Assembly (NCBI GenBank): GCA_016650295.1
Contig: JAENWA010000003.1
Coordinates: forward strand, 1-64,000
Origin: Desulfuromonadales bacterium
GTDB taxonomy: Bacteria; Desulfobacterota; Desulfuromonadia; Geobacterales; Pseudopelobacteraceae
DNA: 64,000 bases
Direction: 5' to 3'
Of this stretch, positions 51,066 to 60,151 are shown in pieces. Position numbers and translations under genes: made by a program. The notes under the pieces are model-generated. The model was not told the DNA's origin. It made no database searches and was given only the letters and a program-made list of their open reading frames with translations. Positions within the stretch are counted from its first letter, which is position 1; each line of letters opens with the position of its first letter.

Positions 51066-52976
51066 ATGGCCGACATACATGTGATACTCCCTGATGGTTC
51101 GACCAGGGCTCTGCCCGAGGGTGCGACCGTTGCCGATCTGGCTGCCTCAATCGGCGCCGGGCTTGCCAAGGCTGCCATTGCCGGCAGGATTGACGGTGAA
51201 TTGGTTGATGTTGCCGGTGTTCTGCATGAAGGCGCCCGGGTAGAGATCATAACCGAGAAGAGTCCGGAAGCGCTGGAGATTATCCGCCATTCGACTTCGC
51301 ACCTGATGGCTCAGGCGGTCAAGGAACTTTTCCCGACTGCTAAAGTCACCATTGGACCTGCCATTGAAAGCGGCTTCTACTATGATTTTGATGTAGACCA
51401 GCCTTTTACGCCTGAAGACCTTGGGCGCATAGAAGCAAAAATGGCCGAACTGGCCAAGGCCGATTTCAAGCTTGAGCGTTCGGTGCTTTCCAGCACTGAT
51501 GCTATCAGCATGTTCGAGGCCATGGGTGAGCCCTACAAGAAGGAATTGATAGAAGGAATCGGTGCCGAGACGGTCTCTATTTATACCCAGGGCGGTTTTG
51601 CCGACCTCTGCCGCGGGCCGCATGTTCCCTCGACCTCGCGCATCAAGGCTTTCAAGCTGCTTTCCATCGCCGGCGCATACTGGCGCGGAGACGAAAAGAA
51701 CCGCATGCTCCAGCGCATCTATGGCACAGCCTTTATTGATAAAAAAGAACTGGAAGCCTACCTGAACCGCCTGGAAGAGGCCAAGCGCCGCGACCACCGC
51801 AAGCTGGGCAAGGAACTGGATCTGTTCTCCTTCTCCGACGAAGTCGGGGCAGGCTTTGCCATCTGGCACCCGAAGGGGGCCATGTTGCGCACGGTTCTGG
51901 AAGATTTCGAACGTCGCGAACACCTCAAGCGCGGCTATGACATCGTGGTAGGTCCGCAGATACTTAAAACCGAACTGTGGCAGCGTTCCGGCCACTATGA
52001 GAATTACCGCGAGAACATGTATTTCACCGAAGTGGACGAACAGAGTTTCGGCGTCAAGCCGATGAACTGCCTGGCCCACATGATGATTTACAAGTCCCAG
52101 CTGCGCAGTTATCGTGACCTGCCGCTGCGCTATTTCGAGCTGGGTACGGTTCACCGCCATGAGCGGGCAGGGGTTCTGCACGGGCTGATGCGGGTGCGCT
52201 GCTTTACCCAGGACGATGCCCACATTTTGTGTACACCTGATCAACTGGATGCCGAGATCAAGGGCGTCCTGAAATTTGTCAGCGACGTGATGGGTATCTT
52301 CGGTTTCGATTACGAGATGGAGTTGTCCACACGCCCGGAGAAGTCCATCGGTGATGATGCATCCTGGGAGCTGGCTACAAATGCATTGCAATCCGCGCTC
52401 AAGGATACTGGACGTCCCTACGAGATCAATGAAGGGGACGGAGCCTTCTACGGCCCGAAAATCGACATAAAATTACGTGATTGTCTTGACAGGCGGTGGC
52501 AGTGTGCTACTATCCAGTGCGATTTTACCCTGCCGGAGCGCTTTGATCTGCATTACATCGCTTCTGACGGGGAAAAGAAACGCCCTGTTATGGTGCACCG
52601 GGTTATACTCGGTTCCATCGAACGTTTCATCGGTGTTTTGATTGAGCACTTTGCCGGAAGTTTTCCGCTCTGGCTCGCACCGGTTCAGGCAATTGTCCTC
52701 ACGGTTACCGACAGTCAGATTCCCTATGGCCAGGAAGTTCAGGCCCATCTGCGTGCGGCGGGGGTCAGGGTTCAGGGGGATTTCCGCAACGAAAAGCTGA
52801 GTTTCAAGATCCGTGAAGCGCAACTGCAGAAAATCCCTTATATGCTGGTCATCGGCGACAAAGAGGTTGAACAGGTAACCGTGACGCCGCGCTACCGCGA
52901 CGGTAAGAATCTGGACGCCATGAAGGTCGAAGATTTTGTGGCGTTTGTTGAGCAGGAATCAAAGCACTACAAATAG
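51066..52976 (+). CDS. thrS: Threonyl-tRNA synthetase
   Basis: 636 residues. TGS domain (1-~62), editing/SAD domain (~65-225, with [16 protein letters not shown] and the HxxxH zinc-type site), class II catalytic core (motif 2 [23 protein letters not shown], motif 3 [19 protein letters not shown]) and anticodon-binding domain (~540-636). GAGGAATTC precedes the ATG. First gene of the thrS-infC-rpmI-rplT block. Confidence 0.97.
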   Translation: MADIHVILPDGSTRALPEGATVADLAASIGAGLAKAAIAGRIDGELVDVAGVLHEGARVEIITEKSPEALEIIRHSTSHLMAQAVKELFPTAKVTIGPAIESGFYYDFDVDQPFTPEDLGRIEAKMAELAKADFKLERSVLSSTDAISMFEAMGEPYKKELIEGIGAETVSIYTQGGFADLCRGPHVPSTSRIKAFKLLSIAGAYWRGDEKNRMLQRIYGTAFIDKKELEAYLNRLEEAKRRDHRKLGKELDLFSFSDEVGAGFAIWHPKGAMLRTVLEDFERREHLKRGYDIVVGPQILKTELWQRSGHYENYRENMYFTEVDEQSFGVKPMNCLAHMMIYKSQLRSYRDLPLRYFELGTVHRHERAGVLHGLMRVRCFTQDDAHILCTPDQLDAEIKGVLKFVSDVMGIFGFDYEMELSTRPEKSIGDDASWELATNALQSALKDTGRPYEINEGDGAFYGPKIDIKLRDCLDRRWQCATIQCDFTLPERFDLHYIASDGEKKRPVMVHRVILGSIERFIGVLIEHFAGSFPLWLAPVQAIVLTVTDSQIPYGQEVQAHLRAAGVRVQGDFRNEKLSFKIREAQLQKIPYMLVIGDKEVEQVTVTPRYRDGKNLDAMKVEDFVAFVEQESKHYK

Positions 52977-53030
52977 CACATGTGATACAGGAGACGGTCT
53001 TTTGAGCCGTTCCATCCAGGAGGTGCAGTC

Positions 53031-53549
53031 ATAGCAAAGCCGACCGTGAATATCAACAACACTATCCGTGCCACAGAGATTCGTGTGATCGGAGCAGACG
53101 GAGAGGCGCTCGGCGTCATTCCGACATCCCAGGCCCTTGCGCTGGCAGAACAGTTGCAGCTTGACCTGGTTGAGGTGTCACCCAGCGCGGTGCCGCCGGT
53201 CTGTCGAATCATGGATTACGGAAAGTTCAAGTACCAGCAGAGCAAGAAGCTGCAGGAAGCACGGAAAAAACAGGTACATGTCGAGGTCAAGGAGATCAAA
53301 CTCCGCCCCAAGACCGATGATCACGACCTGATGTTCAAGGTCAAGCATGTACGGCGCTTTCTGGAAGAGGGCAATAAAGCCAAGGTCACCCTGGTATTCC
53401 GCGGTCGGGAAATCACCCACATGGATATCGGACGGGCCGTTATCGAGAGATTTGCCGCAGAACTTGCCGATATTGCTGTTATCGAGTCACATCCCCGCAT
53501 GGACGGCCGTCAGATGTTCATGATCGTAGCTCCCAAGGTTAAAAAATAA
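53031..53549 (+). CDS. infC: Translation initiation factor IF-3, with an ATA start codon
   Basis: Prevents premature subunit joining and checks start codons. N-domain (TIRATEIRVIGADGEALGVIPTSQALALAE), linker and C-domain (VKEIKLRPKTDDHDLMFKVKHVRRFLEEGNKAKVTLVFRGREITH). The strong Shine-Dalgarno AGGAGGTG (53018-53025) is ideally spaced only to the ATA at 53031 (ATA GCA AAG CCG, i.e. MAKPTVNINNTIR). The GTG at 53046 is 20 nt from it. Non-canonical AUU/AUA/AUC starts are known for infC, where they give autoregulation. 172 residues. Confidence 0.93.
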   Translation: MAKPTVNINNTIRATEIRVIGADGEALGVIPTSQALALAEQLQLDLVEVSPSAVPPVCRIMDYGKFKYQQSKKLQEARKKQVHVEVKEIKLRPKTDDHDLMFKVKHVRRFLEEGNKAKVTLVFRGREITHMDIGRAVIERFAAELADIAVIESHPRMDGRQMFMIVAPKVKK

Positions 53550-53596
53550 GTGGATAGATTCCATATCAATTAATTGCCCATAGAAGGAGAATACCA

Positions 53597-53794
53597 ATGC
53601 CGAAAATCAAAACCAATCGGGGCGCTGCCAAGCGTTTCAGAAAATCAGCTTCAGGACGTATCAAGCGCGGCGGCGCTTTTACCAGCCATATCCTGACTCA
53701 CAAGAGCCGCAAACAGAAGCGTAACCTGCGTGCGGGCGGCATGGTTGCCGATGTCGATCAAAAAAACATTTCCAAGCTCATCCCGTACAAGTAA
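53597..53794 (+). CDS. rpmI: 50S ribosomal protein L35
   Basis: 65 residues: [44 protein letters not shown], typical L35. AGAAGGAGA precedes the ATG. It is in the conserved infC-rpmI-rplT operon. Confidence 0.96.
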   Translation: MPKIKTNRGAAKRFRKSASGRIKRGGAFTSHILTHKSRKQKRNLRAGGMVADVDQKNISKLIPYK

Positions 53795-53870
53795 CGGACC
53801 AATGCCAAGAACCGTGAGGAAACTGTCTCCCCTTGCGGATCTGGCGAAATAAATCACGAAGGAGTAGAAC

Positions 53871-54224
53871 ATGCCACGCGTTAAAAGAGGTTTTAAAGCG
53901 AGACGCAGACGTAACAAGGTGTTGAAACTTGCCAAGGGTTACCGGGGCGCACGGAGCAAACTGTTCCGCAGCGCTACCGAAGCGGTTGACAGGGCTCTTA
54001 ATTATGCCTTCCGTGATCGTCGCGTCAAAAAACGTGACTTCCGCAGTCTGTGGATTACACGTATCAATGCAGCATCACGTTTGAGCGGCCTGTCGTACAG
54101 CAAATTCATTTTTGGTCTTAAAAAAGCCAATGTCGAAATCGACCGCAAGGTCTTGGCTGACATTGCCGTTTCCGACCCGAAAGGATTTGCGGAGATAGCC
54201 AACCTGGCAAAAGCCGGTATCTAA
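53871..54224 (+). CDS. rplT: 50S ribosomal protein L20
   Basis: 117 residues: [34 protein letters not shown], and [27 protein letters not shown]. Early 50S assembly protein and, in E. coli, repressor of its own operon. GAAGGAGT precedes the ATG. A terminator follows 28 bp after the stop. Confidence 0.97.
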   Translation: MPRVKRGFKARRRRNKVLKLAKGYRGARSKLFRSATEAVDRALNYAFRDRRVKKRDFRSLWITRINAASRLSGLSYSKFIFGLKKANVEIDRKVLADIAVSDPKGFAEIANLAKAGI

Positions 54225-54251
54225 AACAGCGTACGCTGTATTTCAATCACG

Positions 54252-54287
54252 GGGAATGGGATGAAACACTCCCATTCCCTTTTTTTA
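54252..54287 (+). terminator. Intrinsic terminator between rplT and pheS
   Basis: GGGAATGGG (54252-54260) pairs with CCCATTCCC (54271-54279), then TTTTTTT. No Phe-rich leader peptide like E. coli pheM is visible in the 75-bp gap, so it looks like a simple terminator or a leaky internal one. Confidence 0.9.
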
Positions 54288-54299
54288 AAGGTAACGAGT

Positions 54300-55316
54300 A
54301 TGCGGGAACAACTTCAACGAATGAGAGACGCTGCCCTGCAGAGTATTGAGCAGGCTGACGGAGAAAGCTCCCTTCAGGATGTGCGGGTCAGATTTCTGGG
54401 TCGCAAGGGTGAACTCACCGGACTGATGAAAGGGCTGGGAGCGCTTTCGCCGGAGGAACGCCCAATTGTTGGGCAGCTGGTCAATACCATAAAGGACGAG
54501 ATTGAATCCTGTCTTGAGAGCGCCTTAACGTCGGCTCGTGAACAAGAAATCAATCGGCGGTTGCAGACGGAGCGTATCGACGTTACCCTGCCGGGCCGTC
54601 GTCTGCCCTGTGGTACCAGGCATCCCATTACCTTGGTAATTGAAGAGGTCTGCGATATCTTTGCCGGCCTCGGGTTCTCGGTAGCCGAAGGTCCGGAGAT
54701 TGAACACGACTGGTACAATTTCGAGGCGCTCAACTTTCCTCCCGAGCATCCTGCCCGCGATATGCAGGATACCTTTTTTGTCGATAACAATCTCCTGCTG
54801 CGTACCCATACCTCACCGGTTCAGATACGTACCATGCTCAAGCAGAAACCCCCGGTGCGTATTATCGCTCCAGGCACGGTTTATCGTTGCGATTCCGATG
54901 CAACCCATTCACCCATGTTCCACCAGATTGAAGGCCTGATGGTGGACAAGGGGGTCACATTCGGGGATCTGAAGGGCATGCTGACGGTGTTTACCAACCA
55001 GCTGTTCGGTCAGAAAACCGGCGTACGCCTGCGCCCCAGTTTTTTCCCCTTCACCGAGCCGTCGGCCGAGGTTGATATCGCCTGCGTGATCTGCGGCGGC
55101 AAAGGGTGCCGGGTCTGCAAACAGAGCGGCTGGCTGGAGATACTGGGGGCCGGCATGGTTGACCCCGAGGTCTATCGCCATGTCAATTACGATGCCGAAG
55201 AGATTTCAGGATTTGCCTTCGGCATGGGAATCGAGCGCATTGCAATGTTGAAGTATGGCATTAACGATATGCGCCTGCTGTTTGAAAATGATGTACGTTT
55301 TCTGCGACAATTCTAA
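54300..55316 (+). CDS. pheS: Phenylalanyl-tRNA synthetase alpha subunit
   Basis: 338 residues. N-terminal coiled coil ([16 protein letters not shown]...), class II core with [22 protein letters not shown], motif 2 region [23 protein letters not shown] and motif 3 [19 protein letters not shown] cysteine cluster ([12 protein letters not shown]) near 265-276 is seen in many members. Start ATG at 54300 is used because earlier frames begin inside the terminator. pheT follows. Confidence 0.95.
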   Translation: MREQLQRMRDAALQSIEQADGESSLQDVRVRFLGRKGELTGLMKGLGALSPEERPIVGQLVNTIKDEIESCLESALTSAREQEINRRLQTERIDVTLPGRRLPCGTRHPITLVIEEVCDIFAGLGFSVAEGPEIEHDWYNFEALNFPPEHPARDMQDTFFVDNNLLLRTHTSPVQIRTMLKQKPPVRIIAPGTVYRCDSDATHSPMFHQIEGLMVDKGVTFGDLKGMLTVFTNQLFGQKTGVRLRPSFFPFTEPSAEVDIACVICGGKGCRVCKQSGWLEILGAGMVDPEVYRHVNYDAEEISGFAFGMGIERIAMLKYGINDMRLLFENDVRFLRQF

Positions 55317-55340
55317 TTACGAGATTACTGGTGTTCTGAT

Positions 55341-57743
55341 ATGAAAGTTACCTATAACTGGCTCAAGGAATTCGTTGATTTCGATCTTTCACCCGAACAG
55401 TTGGCTGATGTACTGACCATGCTGGGCTTGGAAGTCGAGGGTATGGAGAAGCAGGGCTGCGGGATGGATGATGTGGTTGTGGCCCTGGTCGAGGAAAAAC
55501 GCCAGCATCCCAATGCCGACAAACTCTCGCTCTGCCGGGTGAACAACGGCAAAGAGGTGCTGGATGTGGTCTGTGGTGCCCAGAACTTCAAACAGGGTGA
55601 TACGGTCGTCCTGGCACAGATCGGTGCGGTCCTGCCCGGCGACTTCAAAATCAAGCGTTCCAAGATCCGCGGTGAAGAGTCCTTTGGCATGCTCTGCTCC
55701 GAGAAGGAGTTGGGACTGGCCGAGGAGAGCGCCGGCATCATGGTGCTGCCCCAGGGACTGACTCTCGGAACCCCCGTGTTCGAAGCCTTGGGCCTCAAGG
55801 ATACGCTGCTGGAGATCGGACTGACCCCGAACCGCGCCGATTGTTTGAGTGTTGCCGGGATTGCCCGCGAGATCGCCGCCAAGCTCGGCACACAGATCCG
55901 CTATCCTGATATGCCGATTGCCGAGAGCGCTGCCCCGGCAGATGCCACAATTGGTGTTACTGTCGAGGCTGCCGACCTGTGTCCCCGCTACGCCGCACGC
56001 TACATTTCCGGCTGCCGGATCGCACCTTCTCCCCAATGGCTGGTCAAGCGGCTCAACGCGGTCGGTATGCGTTCCATCAACAATGTCGTCGATGTCACCA
56101 ATCTGGTGATGATGGAGCTCGGTCACCCGCTGCACGCCTTTGATTGCGACCAGCTGGAAGGACATAGAATCGTGGTCCGCAGGGCAGGCGAGGGAGAGCT
56201 GTTTACCACGCTTGATGATCAGCAGCGCACGCTTACGGCCGATGATCTGGTCATCTGTGATGCCGCACGGCCGGTGGCCTTGGCCGGGGTCATGGGTGGA
56301 CTCTATTCGGAAATCGCCGATACAACCACCAACATTCTGCTGGAGAGCGCCTGGTTCAGGCCTGCTGCCGTACGTCGCACCAGTAAGCGCCTTGGCCTGC
56401 ACACCGAATCATCCCACCGTTTCGAGCGTGGTGCAGACATCGGCATGGTACCGCGAGCACTCGACCGGGCTGCGTCGTTGATTGCAGAATTGTCGGGAGG
56501 TGCGGTTGCTGGTGGTGTCGTGGATGTTTACCCTGGTAAAATGAACCCGCCTGCTATCCGCATGCGTCCAGAACGTGCCGCTGCAATATTGGGTATCGAA
56601 CTGTCACGTCAGGAAGTGGCGGATATCCTTGTCCGTCTCGAATGCAGCGTTCGTGAGACCAATGAGGGGGCTCTCGAGGTTGTACCGCCCACATATCGCA
56701 TAGATCTGGAACGTGAAATAGATCTGGTGGAAGAGGTCGCGCGGATGAAAGGTTTTGATGCGATACCGGCCACCATGCCGATTGCCCGCGTCATATCCGA
56801 TCGCCCCACGCAGCACCAGCGCCTGGAGCGATCTGTTCGGGATATCCTCGTGGGTCATGGCATGAACGAGATCATCAATTTCAGTTTTATATCGCCGGAT
56901 GCGGCCGACAAGCTGTTGCTGTCTGATGATGATATCCGCAGGACGGCTATAAAGCTTGCCAATCCTCTGGTGGCTGAGCAGTCCGTCATGCGGACCAGCC
57001 TCATGCCCGGTGTGCTGGAAGCCGTTGCCCGCAATACCAGTTTCCGTACCATGGACCTCAAGCTGTTCGAAATCCGGCGTCGCTATCTGCCGACTGCGGA
57101 AGAGATGCCCCATGAACCGCTCTGCATTGCGGGAGCGCTTACCGGTTCACGAGCTCAGACCAGTTGGTGTTCTGCTCCTGATGCAGTTGATTTTTATGAC
57201 GTGAAGGGGATTATTGAGAATCTGCTGGAACTCCTGCATATCAGGGGTGTTACTTGGGTTACAGATCAGCCGGAGCCATACTACCATCCCGGAAAATCAT
57301 GCAGTGTCATGGCAGGAAGAGAACGGGTGGGATCATTTGGCGAAATTCACCCGACTGTACAGGCGAACTTCGAGATCGAGAAACCGGTCTATGCCTTTGA
57401 ACTCGATTTTGCTAAACTGGTGACACTTTCAAAGCCAACCCCCAATATTACGGCACCTTCCCGCTTTCCAGACAGCACCAGAGACAGTGCCTTGCTTGTT
57501 TCGGACGACGTCCCGGCAGAACGTATTCTGGAGTGTGTCAGGTCGGTCAAGGCGCGGGAGATCGAGCAGGTCGAAATATTCGACCTGTACCGTGGAGTCG
57601 GCATTCAGGATGGGTTCAAGAGCATTGCCATCCGCATCCGCTACCGTTCCTACGAGCGTACGCTTACCGATGATGAAATCGGTGCCATTCATGCCAAGGT
57701 TGTAGCAAATTTAATAAATAAACTAAATGTATCAATAAGATAA
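55341..57743 (+). CDS. pheT: Phenylalanyl-tRNA synthetase beta subunit
   Basis: 800 residues. tRNA-binding OB fold (~40-150, NADKLSLCRVNNGKEVLDVVCGAQNF), B3/4 editing domain (~210-385), B5 (~400-470), a pseudo-catalytic core (~480-700) and the ferredoxin-fold anticodon-binding domain (~705-800, PTPNITAPSRFPDSTRDSALLV). Standard length. It forms the alpha2beta2 enzyme with PheS. Confidence 0.97.
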   Translation: MKVTYNWLKEFVDFDLSPEQLADVLTMLGLEVEGMEKQGCGMDDVVVALVEEKRQHPNADKLSLCRVNNGKEVLDVVCGAQNFKQGDTVVLAQIGAVLPGDFKIKRSKIRGEESFGMLCSEKELGLAEESAGIMVLPQGLTLGTPVFEALGLKDTLLEIGLTPNRADCLSVAGIAREIAAKLGTQIRYPDMPIAESAAPADATIGVTVEAADLCPRYAARYISGCRIAPSPQWLVKRLNAVGMRSINNVVDVTNLVMMELGHPLHAFDCDQLEGHRIVVRRAGEGELFTTLDDQQRTLTADDLVICDAARPVALAGVMGGLYSEIADTTTNILLESAWFRPAAVRRTSKRLGLHTESSHRFERGADIGMVPRALDRAASLIAELSGGAVAGGVVDVYPGKMNPPAIRMRPERAAAILGIELSRQEVADILVRLECSVRETNEGALEVVPPTYRIDLEREIDLVEEVARMKGFDAIPATMPIARVISDRPTQHQRLERSVRDILVGHGMNEIINFSFISPDAADKLLLSDDDIRRTAIKLANPLVAEQSVMRTSLMPGVLEAVARNTSFRTMDLKLFEIRRRYLPTAEEMPHEPLCIAGALTGSRAQTSWCSAPDAVDFYDVKGIIENLLELLHIRGVTWVTDQPEPYYHPGKSCSVMAGRERVGSFGEIHPTVQANFEIEKPVYAFELDFAKLVTLSKPTPNITAPSRFPDSTRDSALLVSDDVPAERILECVRSVKAREIEQVEIFDLYRGVGIQDGFKSIAIRIRYRSYERTLTDDEIGAIHAKVVANLINKLNVSIR

Positions 57744-57826
57744 AAACCTGTTGCGAAATAGATTCCCCTGTGTTATAAAAATTGCCCTTCGTTTTTAATA
57801 AGTAAATCGTACACATAGAGGTTGTT

Positions 57827-58120
57827 ATGACCAAAGCTGACATCGTAGAGCGGATACATCAGAAAATTGGATTTTCTAAAAAAGAATCGTCTGAAATGGT
57901 TGAGTCGGTATTTAGTATTCTGAAAAATACACTTGAAGCGGGTGAGAAAATCAAAATTGCGGGTTTTGGCAATTTTGTAGTCAAGCAGAAAACTGACCGC
58001 CGTGGGCGCAACCCGCAAACCGGCGATACCATCACCATTGCAGCACGTCGTATTCTCACGTTCAAGCCGAGCCAGGTGCTCAAAAACTCTATTAACATTC
58101 CTATGAAAGAGGCCAAATAA
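57827..58120 (+). CDS. ihfA: Integration host factor alpha subunit
   Basis: 97 residues of the HU/IHF family: TKADIVERIHQKIGFSKKESSEMVESVFSILKNTL, KIKIAGFGNFVVKQKTDRRGRNPQTGDTI (GFGNF and RNPQTG with the DNA-intercalating Pro) and RRILTFKPSQVLK. Its place right after pheT supports IHF alpha over HU. Small merR-type gene follows 12 bp later. Confidence 0.95.
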   Translation: MTKADIVERIHQKIGFSKKESSEMVESVFSILKNTLEAGEKIKIAGFGNFVVKQKTDRRGRNPQTGDTITIAARRILTFKPSQVLKNSINIPMKEAK

Positions 58121-58132
58121 GGGCATTGACCC

Positions 58133-58486
58133 ATGGGCACAACCTTTCCCGACAAACTGTATTATAAGATCGGCGAGGTAGCCCAGATGGCAGGCGTAAG
58201 AACCTCGGTACTCCGGTTCTGGGAGACCGAGTTCGAGTTTTTGCGGCCGGAAAAAAGTTCAAAAGGTCAGCGTCTTTATTCAAAACAGGAAATTGATCTT
58301 GTTTTGCAGGTCCGGCGGCTTCTCTATGATGAAAAATTCACCATAGAGGGCGTCAAAAAAAGAATTTCTTCCAAAGGCAGGCTCATCAATTCTGATGATT
58401 TTCTGCCGACAGAACCGGTTGTTGATTACACGGTTTTGTTGAAGGAGATCAAATCCGCTTTGCAGATATTGCGGAGTCACTTGTAG
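58133..58486 (+). CDS. MerR-family transcriptional regulator
   Basis: 117 residues. Winged helix-turn-helix at the start ([69 protein letters not shown]), a short coiled tail and no effector domain or Cys cluster. Small MerR proteins follow ihfA in many Proteobacteria and Desulfobacterota. Target genes unknown. Confidence 0.92.
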   Translation: MGTTFPDKLYYKIGEVAQMAGVRTSVLRFWETEFEFLRPEKSSKGQRLYSKQEIDLVLQVRRLLYDEKFTIEGVKKRISSKGRLINSDDFLPTEPVVDYTVLLKEIKSALQILRSHL

Positions 58487-58497
58487 CAAAAGGTTTT

Positions 58498-58576
<79 letters not shown>

Positions 58577-58582
58577 AATACA

Positions 58583-58622
58583 ACAGGGACTTAGCCGAAT
58601 CGGTTGAGTCCCTGTTTCTGTT
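58583..58622 (+). terminator. Intrinsic terminator after tRNA-Pro
   Basis: ACAGGGACT (58583-58591) pairs with AGTCCCTGT (58607-58615), followed by TTCTGTTTTT. Confidence 0.85.
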
Positions 58623-58684
58623 TTTATCCTGATCAAGTGGCATATGTAGTGAATGTGATCAACGAGAAGGGTAATTGATGAGGG

Positions 58685-59224
58685 ATGCCAATACAATTAT
58701 TTCCTGATATTCCCGCATGGTGGCATGCCTGCGGTGCGACACTTGCAATTGTTCTGTTCCTGCTCAACAGGCGTGCCTGCTCAGCGAACATTGTCATAGT
58801 GTGCATCACGCAGTTGCCGGGTGTCGTCTTGCACGAGACAACGCACCTGCTGGCCGGCGTCCTGTTCAGGGCTGCCCCGTACAGTTTCAGCCTCAGACCC
58901 GAGCGAAACCGCGTGGATGGCGGCTGGATTCTTGGTTCGGTCGTTTTCGGGCGGGTAACGGCCTTTAATGCCGTACCGATCGCCTTGGCCCCGCTCAGTC
59001 TGCTTCCGCTGGCATACTGCGTTTACCGTTACTGGTTCGACTGGCTCTCCCCCACGCTCCCAAATACATTGGTACTCTACGCCGTTGTCTTCATACTCAT
59101 CTACAACGCACTCCCCAGCCGGCAGGACATTCGAGTCGCCTGTAACTGGAAGAGTCTGCTGCTGTATGGAACGGTTACAGCGGTGTGCGGTTTTTTCCTC
59201 GGACGAATGTTCAAAGGAATTTGA
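58685..59224 (+). CDS. Membrane protein with HExxH motif, possible M50-like metalloprotease
   Basis: 179 residues, about five membrane helices (~12-27, ~35-60, ~95-118, ~130-145, ~157-173). The second carries [11 protein letters not shown], an HExxH zinc-ligand motif inside a helix as in site-2-type (M50) proteases; [16 protein letters not shown] follows as a candidate second core helix. No third ligand motif (NxxPxxxLDG) is clear, so catalytic activity is uncertain. Not a named family to me. Neighbours give no hint of a substrate. Confidence 0.7.
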   Translation: MPIQLFPDIPAWWHACGATLAIVLFLLNRRACSANIVIVCITQLPGVVLHETTHLLAGVLFRAAPYSFSLRPERNRVDGGWILGSVVFGRVTAFNAVPIALAPLSLLPLAYCVYRYWFDWLSPTLPNTLVLYAVVFILIYNALPSRQDIRVACNWKSLLLYGTVTAVCGFFLGRMFKGI

Positions 59225-59358
59225 CGCCGTATCGCGCGACAAAACAGAGCGGAACTACGGGATATCCCAATTTGTATGCCTACTATGCTATTATATACCT
59301 GCACGTGATGTGCAGTTGTTTGAACTCAAAGCATTCCGTTTGAAATGGGGGTGTTGGT

Positions 59359-59556
59359 ATGGCACGATTTTACGATTGCGTGAGTGACTCCGACCTGAGC
59401 CGGGTAGAAGGGCTTCTGAATAGCGGTGGAATCGAGTATTCACTCCGGATACTGGAAGGCGGGTCTGCACTGAAAGAGATCCTGGTGGCTGAAGAAGATC
59501 TGGCATGTGCTGAAGGTTTATTGTGCAGAAACGCACAATCGAAAATGAAAAAATGA
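59359..59556 (+). CDS. DUF2007-like small protein
   Basis: 65 residues: ARFYDCVSDSDLSRVEGLLNSGGIEYSLRILEGGSALKEILVAEEDLACAEGLL. The pattern (short ferredoxin-like fold, EILV-EED-A-A--LL end) resembles DUF2007, a small predicted signal-transducing protein often encoded alone. GGGGGTGTTGGT precedes the ATG. The following gene overlaps its 3' end in sequence only if an early start is used. Confidence 0.7.
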   Translation: MARFYDCVSDSDLSRVEGLLNSGGIEYSLRILEGGSALKEILVAEEDLACAEGLLCRNAQSKMKK

Positions 59557-59615
59557 GTGGGATGGCTGATGGTGTCGGACCGGCGTGTTCGGCAGTAATG
59601 AAGAGGGTATCTGCC

Positions 59616-59939
59616 ATGGGACATTCTTGGATGTTGAACATTAAACGAGTATTTCTGCTGTTTTCTGTCGTTGCAGTAACTCTGCTGTTCACCTCCGGGT
59701 CAGTTTATTCGGATGAAACGGGTGCGACGGAGTCGTCGGTACAGAGGCAACAGAAAGACGAGTGCCTTCTTTTGGCCATAAAGTGCGGCACGTCGATTGT
59801 TTCAATTCAGGATAAAATAGAAAAGCTGAAAGACGAGATAGCAAAAGGGAAAACAGCATATACAGCTGAAGAGTTGAATAAGCTGAAAAAACAGTTGGAA
59901 GACGTCAGCAAGACCCTGGATTATCTGCTGGAAAGATGA
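59616..59939 (+). CDS. Small exported coiled-coil protein, unknown
   Basis: About 107 residues. N-terminal signal peptide or anchor (KRVFLLFSVVAVTLLFTSGSVYS). A CLLLAIKCGTS segment with two Cys follows, then a coiled coil (VSIQDKIEKLKDEIAKGKTAYTAEELNKLKKQLEDVSKTLDYLLE). Start 59616 is chosen for GAGGGT upstream; other in-frame ATGs lie at 59598 and 59631. No family recognised. Confidence 0.65.
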   Translation: MGHSWMLNIKRVFLLFSVVAVTLLFTSGSVYSDETGATESSVQRQQKDECLLLAIKCGTSIVSIQDKIEKLKDEIAKGKTAYTAEELNKLKKQLEDVSKTLDYLLER

Positions 59940-59967
59940 TTGCGAATGCCGATACATAACACCCCCT

Positions 59968-60030
59968 GTCCCCTTTAGGCCCTATGGGTCCTTTTAACTT
60001 AAGAGGACCCACAGGGCCTAAAGGGGGACG
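59968..60030. repeat. Long inverted repeat (~27-bp arms)
   Basis: CCCTTTAGGCCCTATGGGTC (59971-59990) plus CTTTT pairs with AAGAGGACCCACAGGGCC (60001-60018) plus TAAAGGG, leaving a 6-nt loop and about three mismatches. It may act as a terminator for the gene pair upstream or be a mobile repeat; no T tract. Confidence 0.85.
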
Positions 60031-60073
60031 CGGATTGCAACCTCGGCGGCTCAATTGACAGTCGCATCGGAGC

Positions 60074-60114
60074 GTCCCTCCCCTTAATTAAGGGGAGGAC
60101 AGGTGGGGTTATGA
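60074..60114 (-). repeat. Third copy of the DUF559-flanking palindrome
   Basis: CTCCCCTTAATTAAGGGGAG with the neighbouring ACAGGTGGGGTTATGA is the inverted version of the block that starts the repeats around the DUF559 gene (38190-38220). No DUF559 gene is nearby here. Confidence 0.8.
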
Positions 60115-60151
60115 ATTCGTGGCAGAGCATGATGAATAGTTGCAAAAACGA

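Noticed and set aside
51147-52391. 414-codon minus-strand frame inside thrS
   Set aside because: Shadow of the threonyl-tRNA synthetase gene; no ribosome-binding site, no recognisable domains.
54225-54299. Attenuator leader peptide for pheST
   Set aside because: A terminator is present, but the 75-bp gap contains no short frame rich in Phe codons and no alternative antiterminator pairing.
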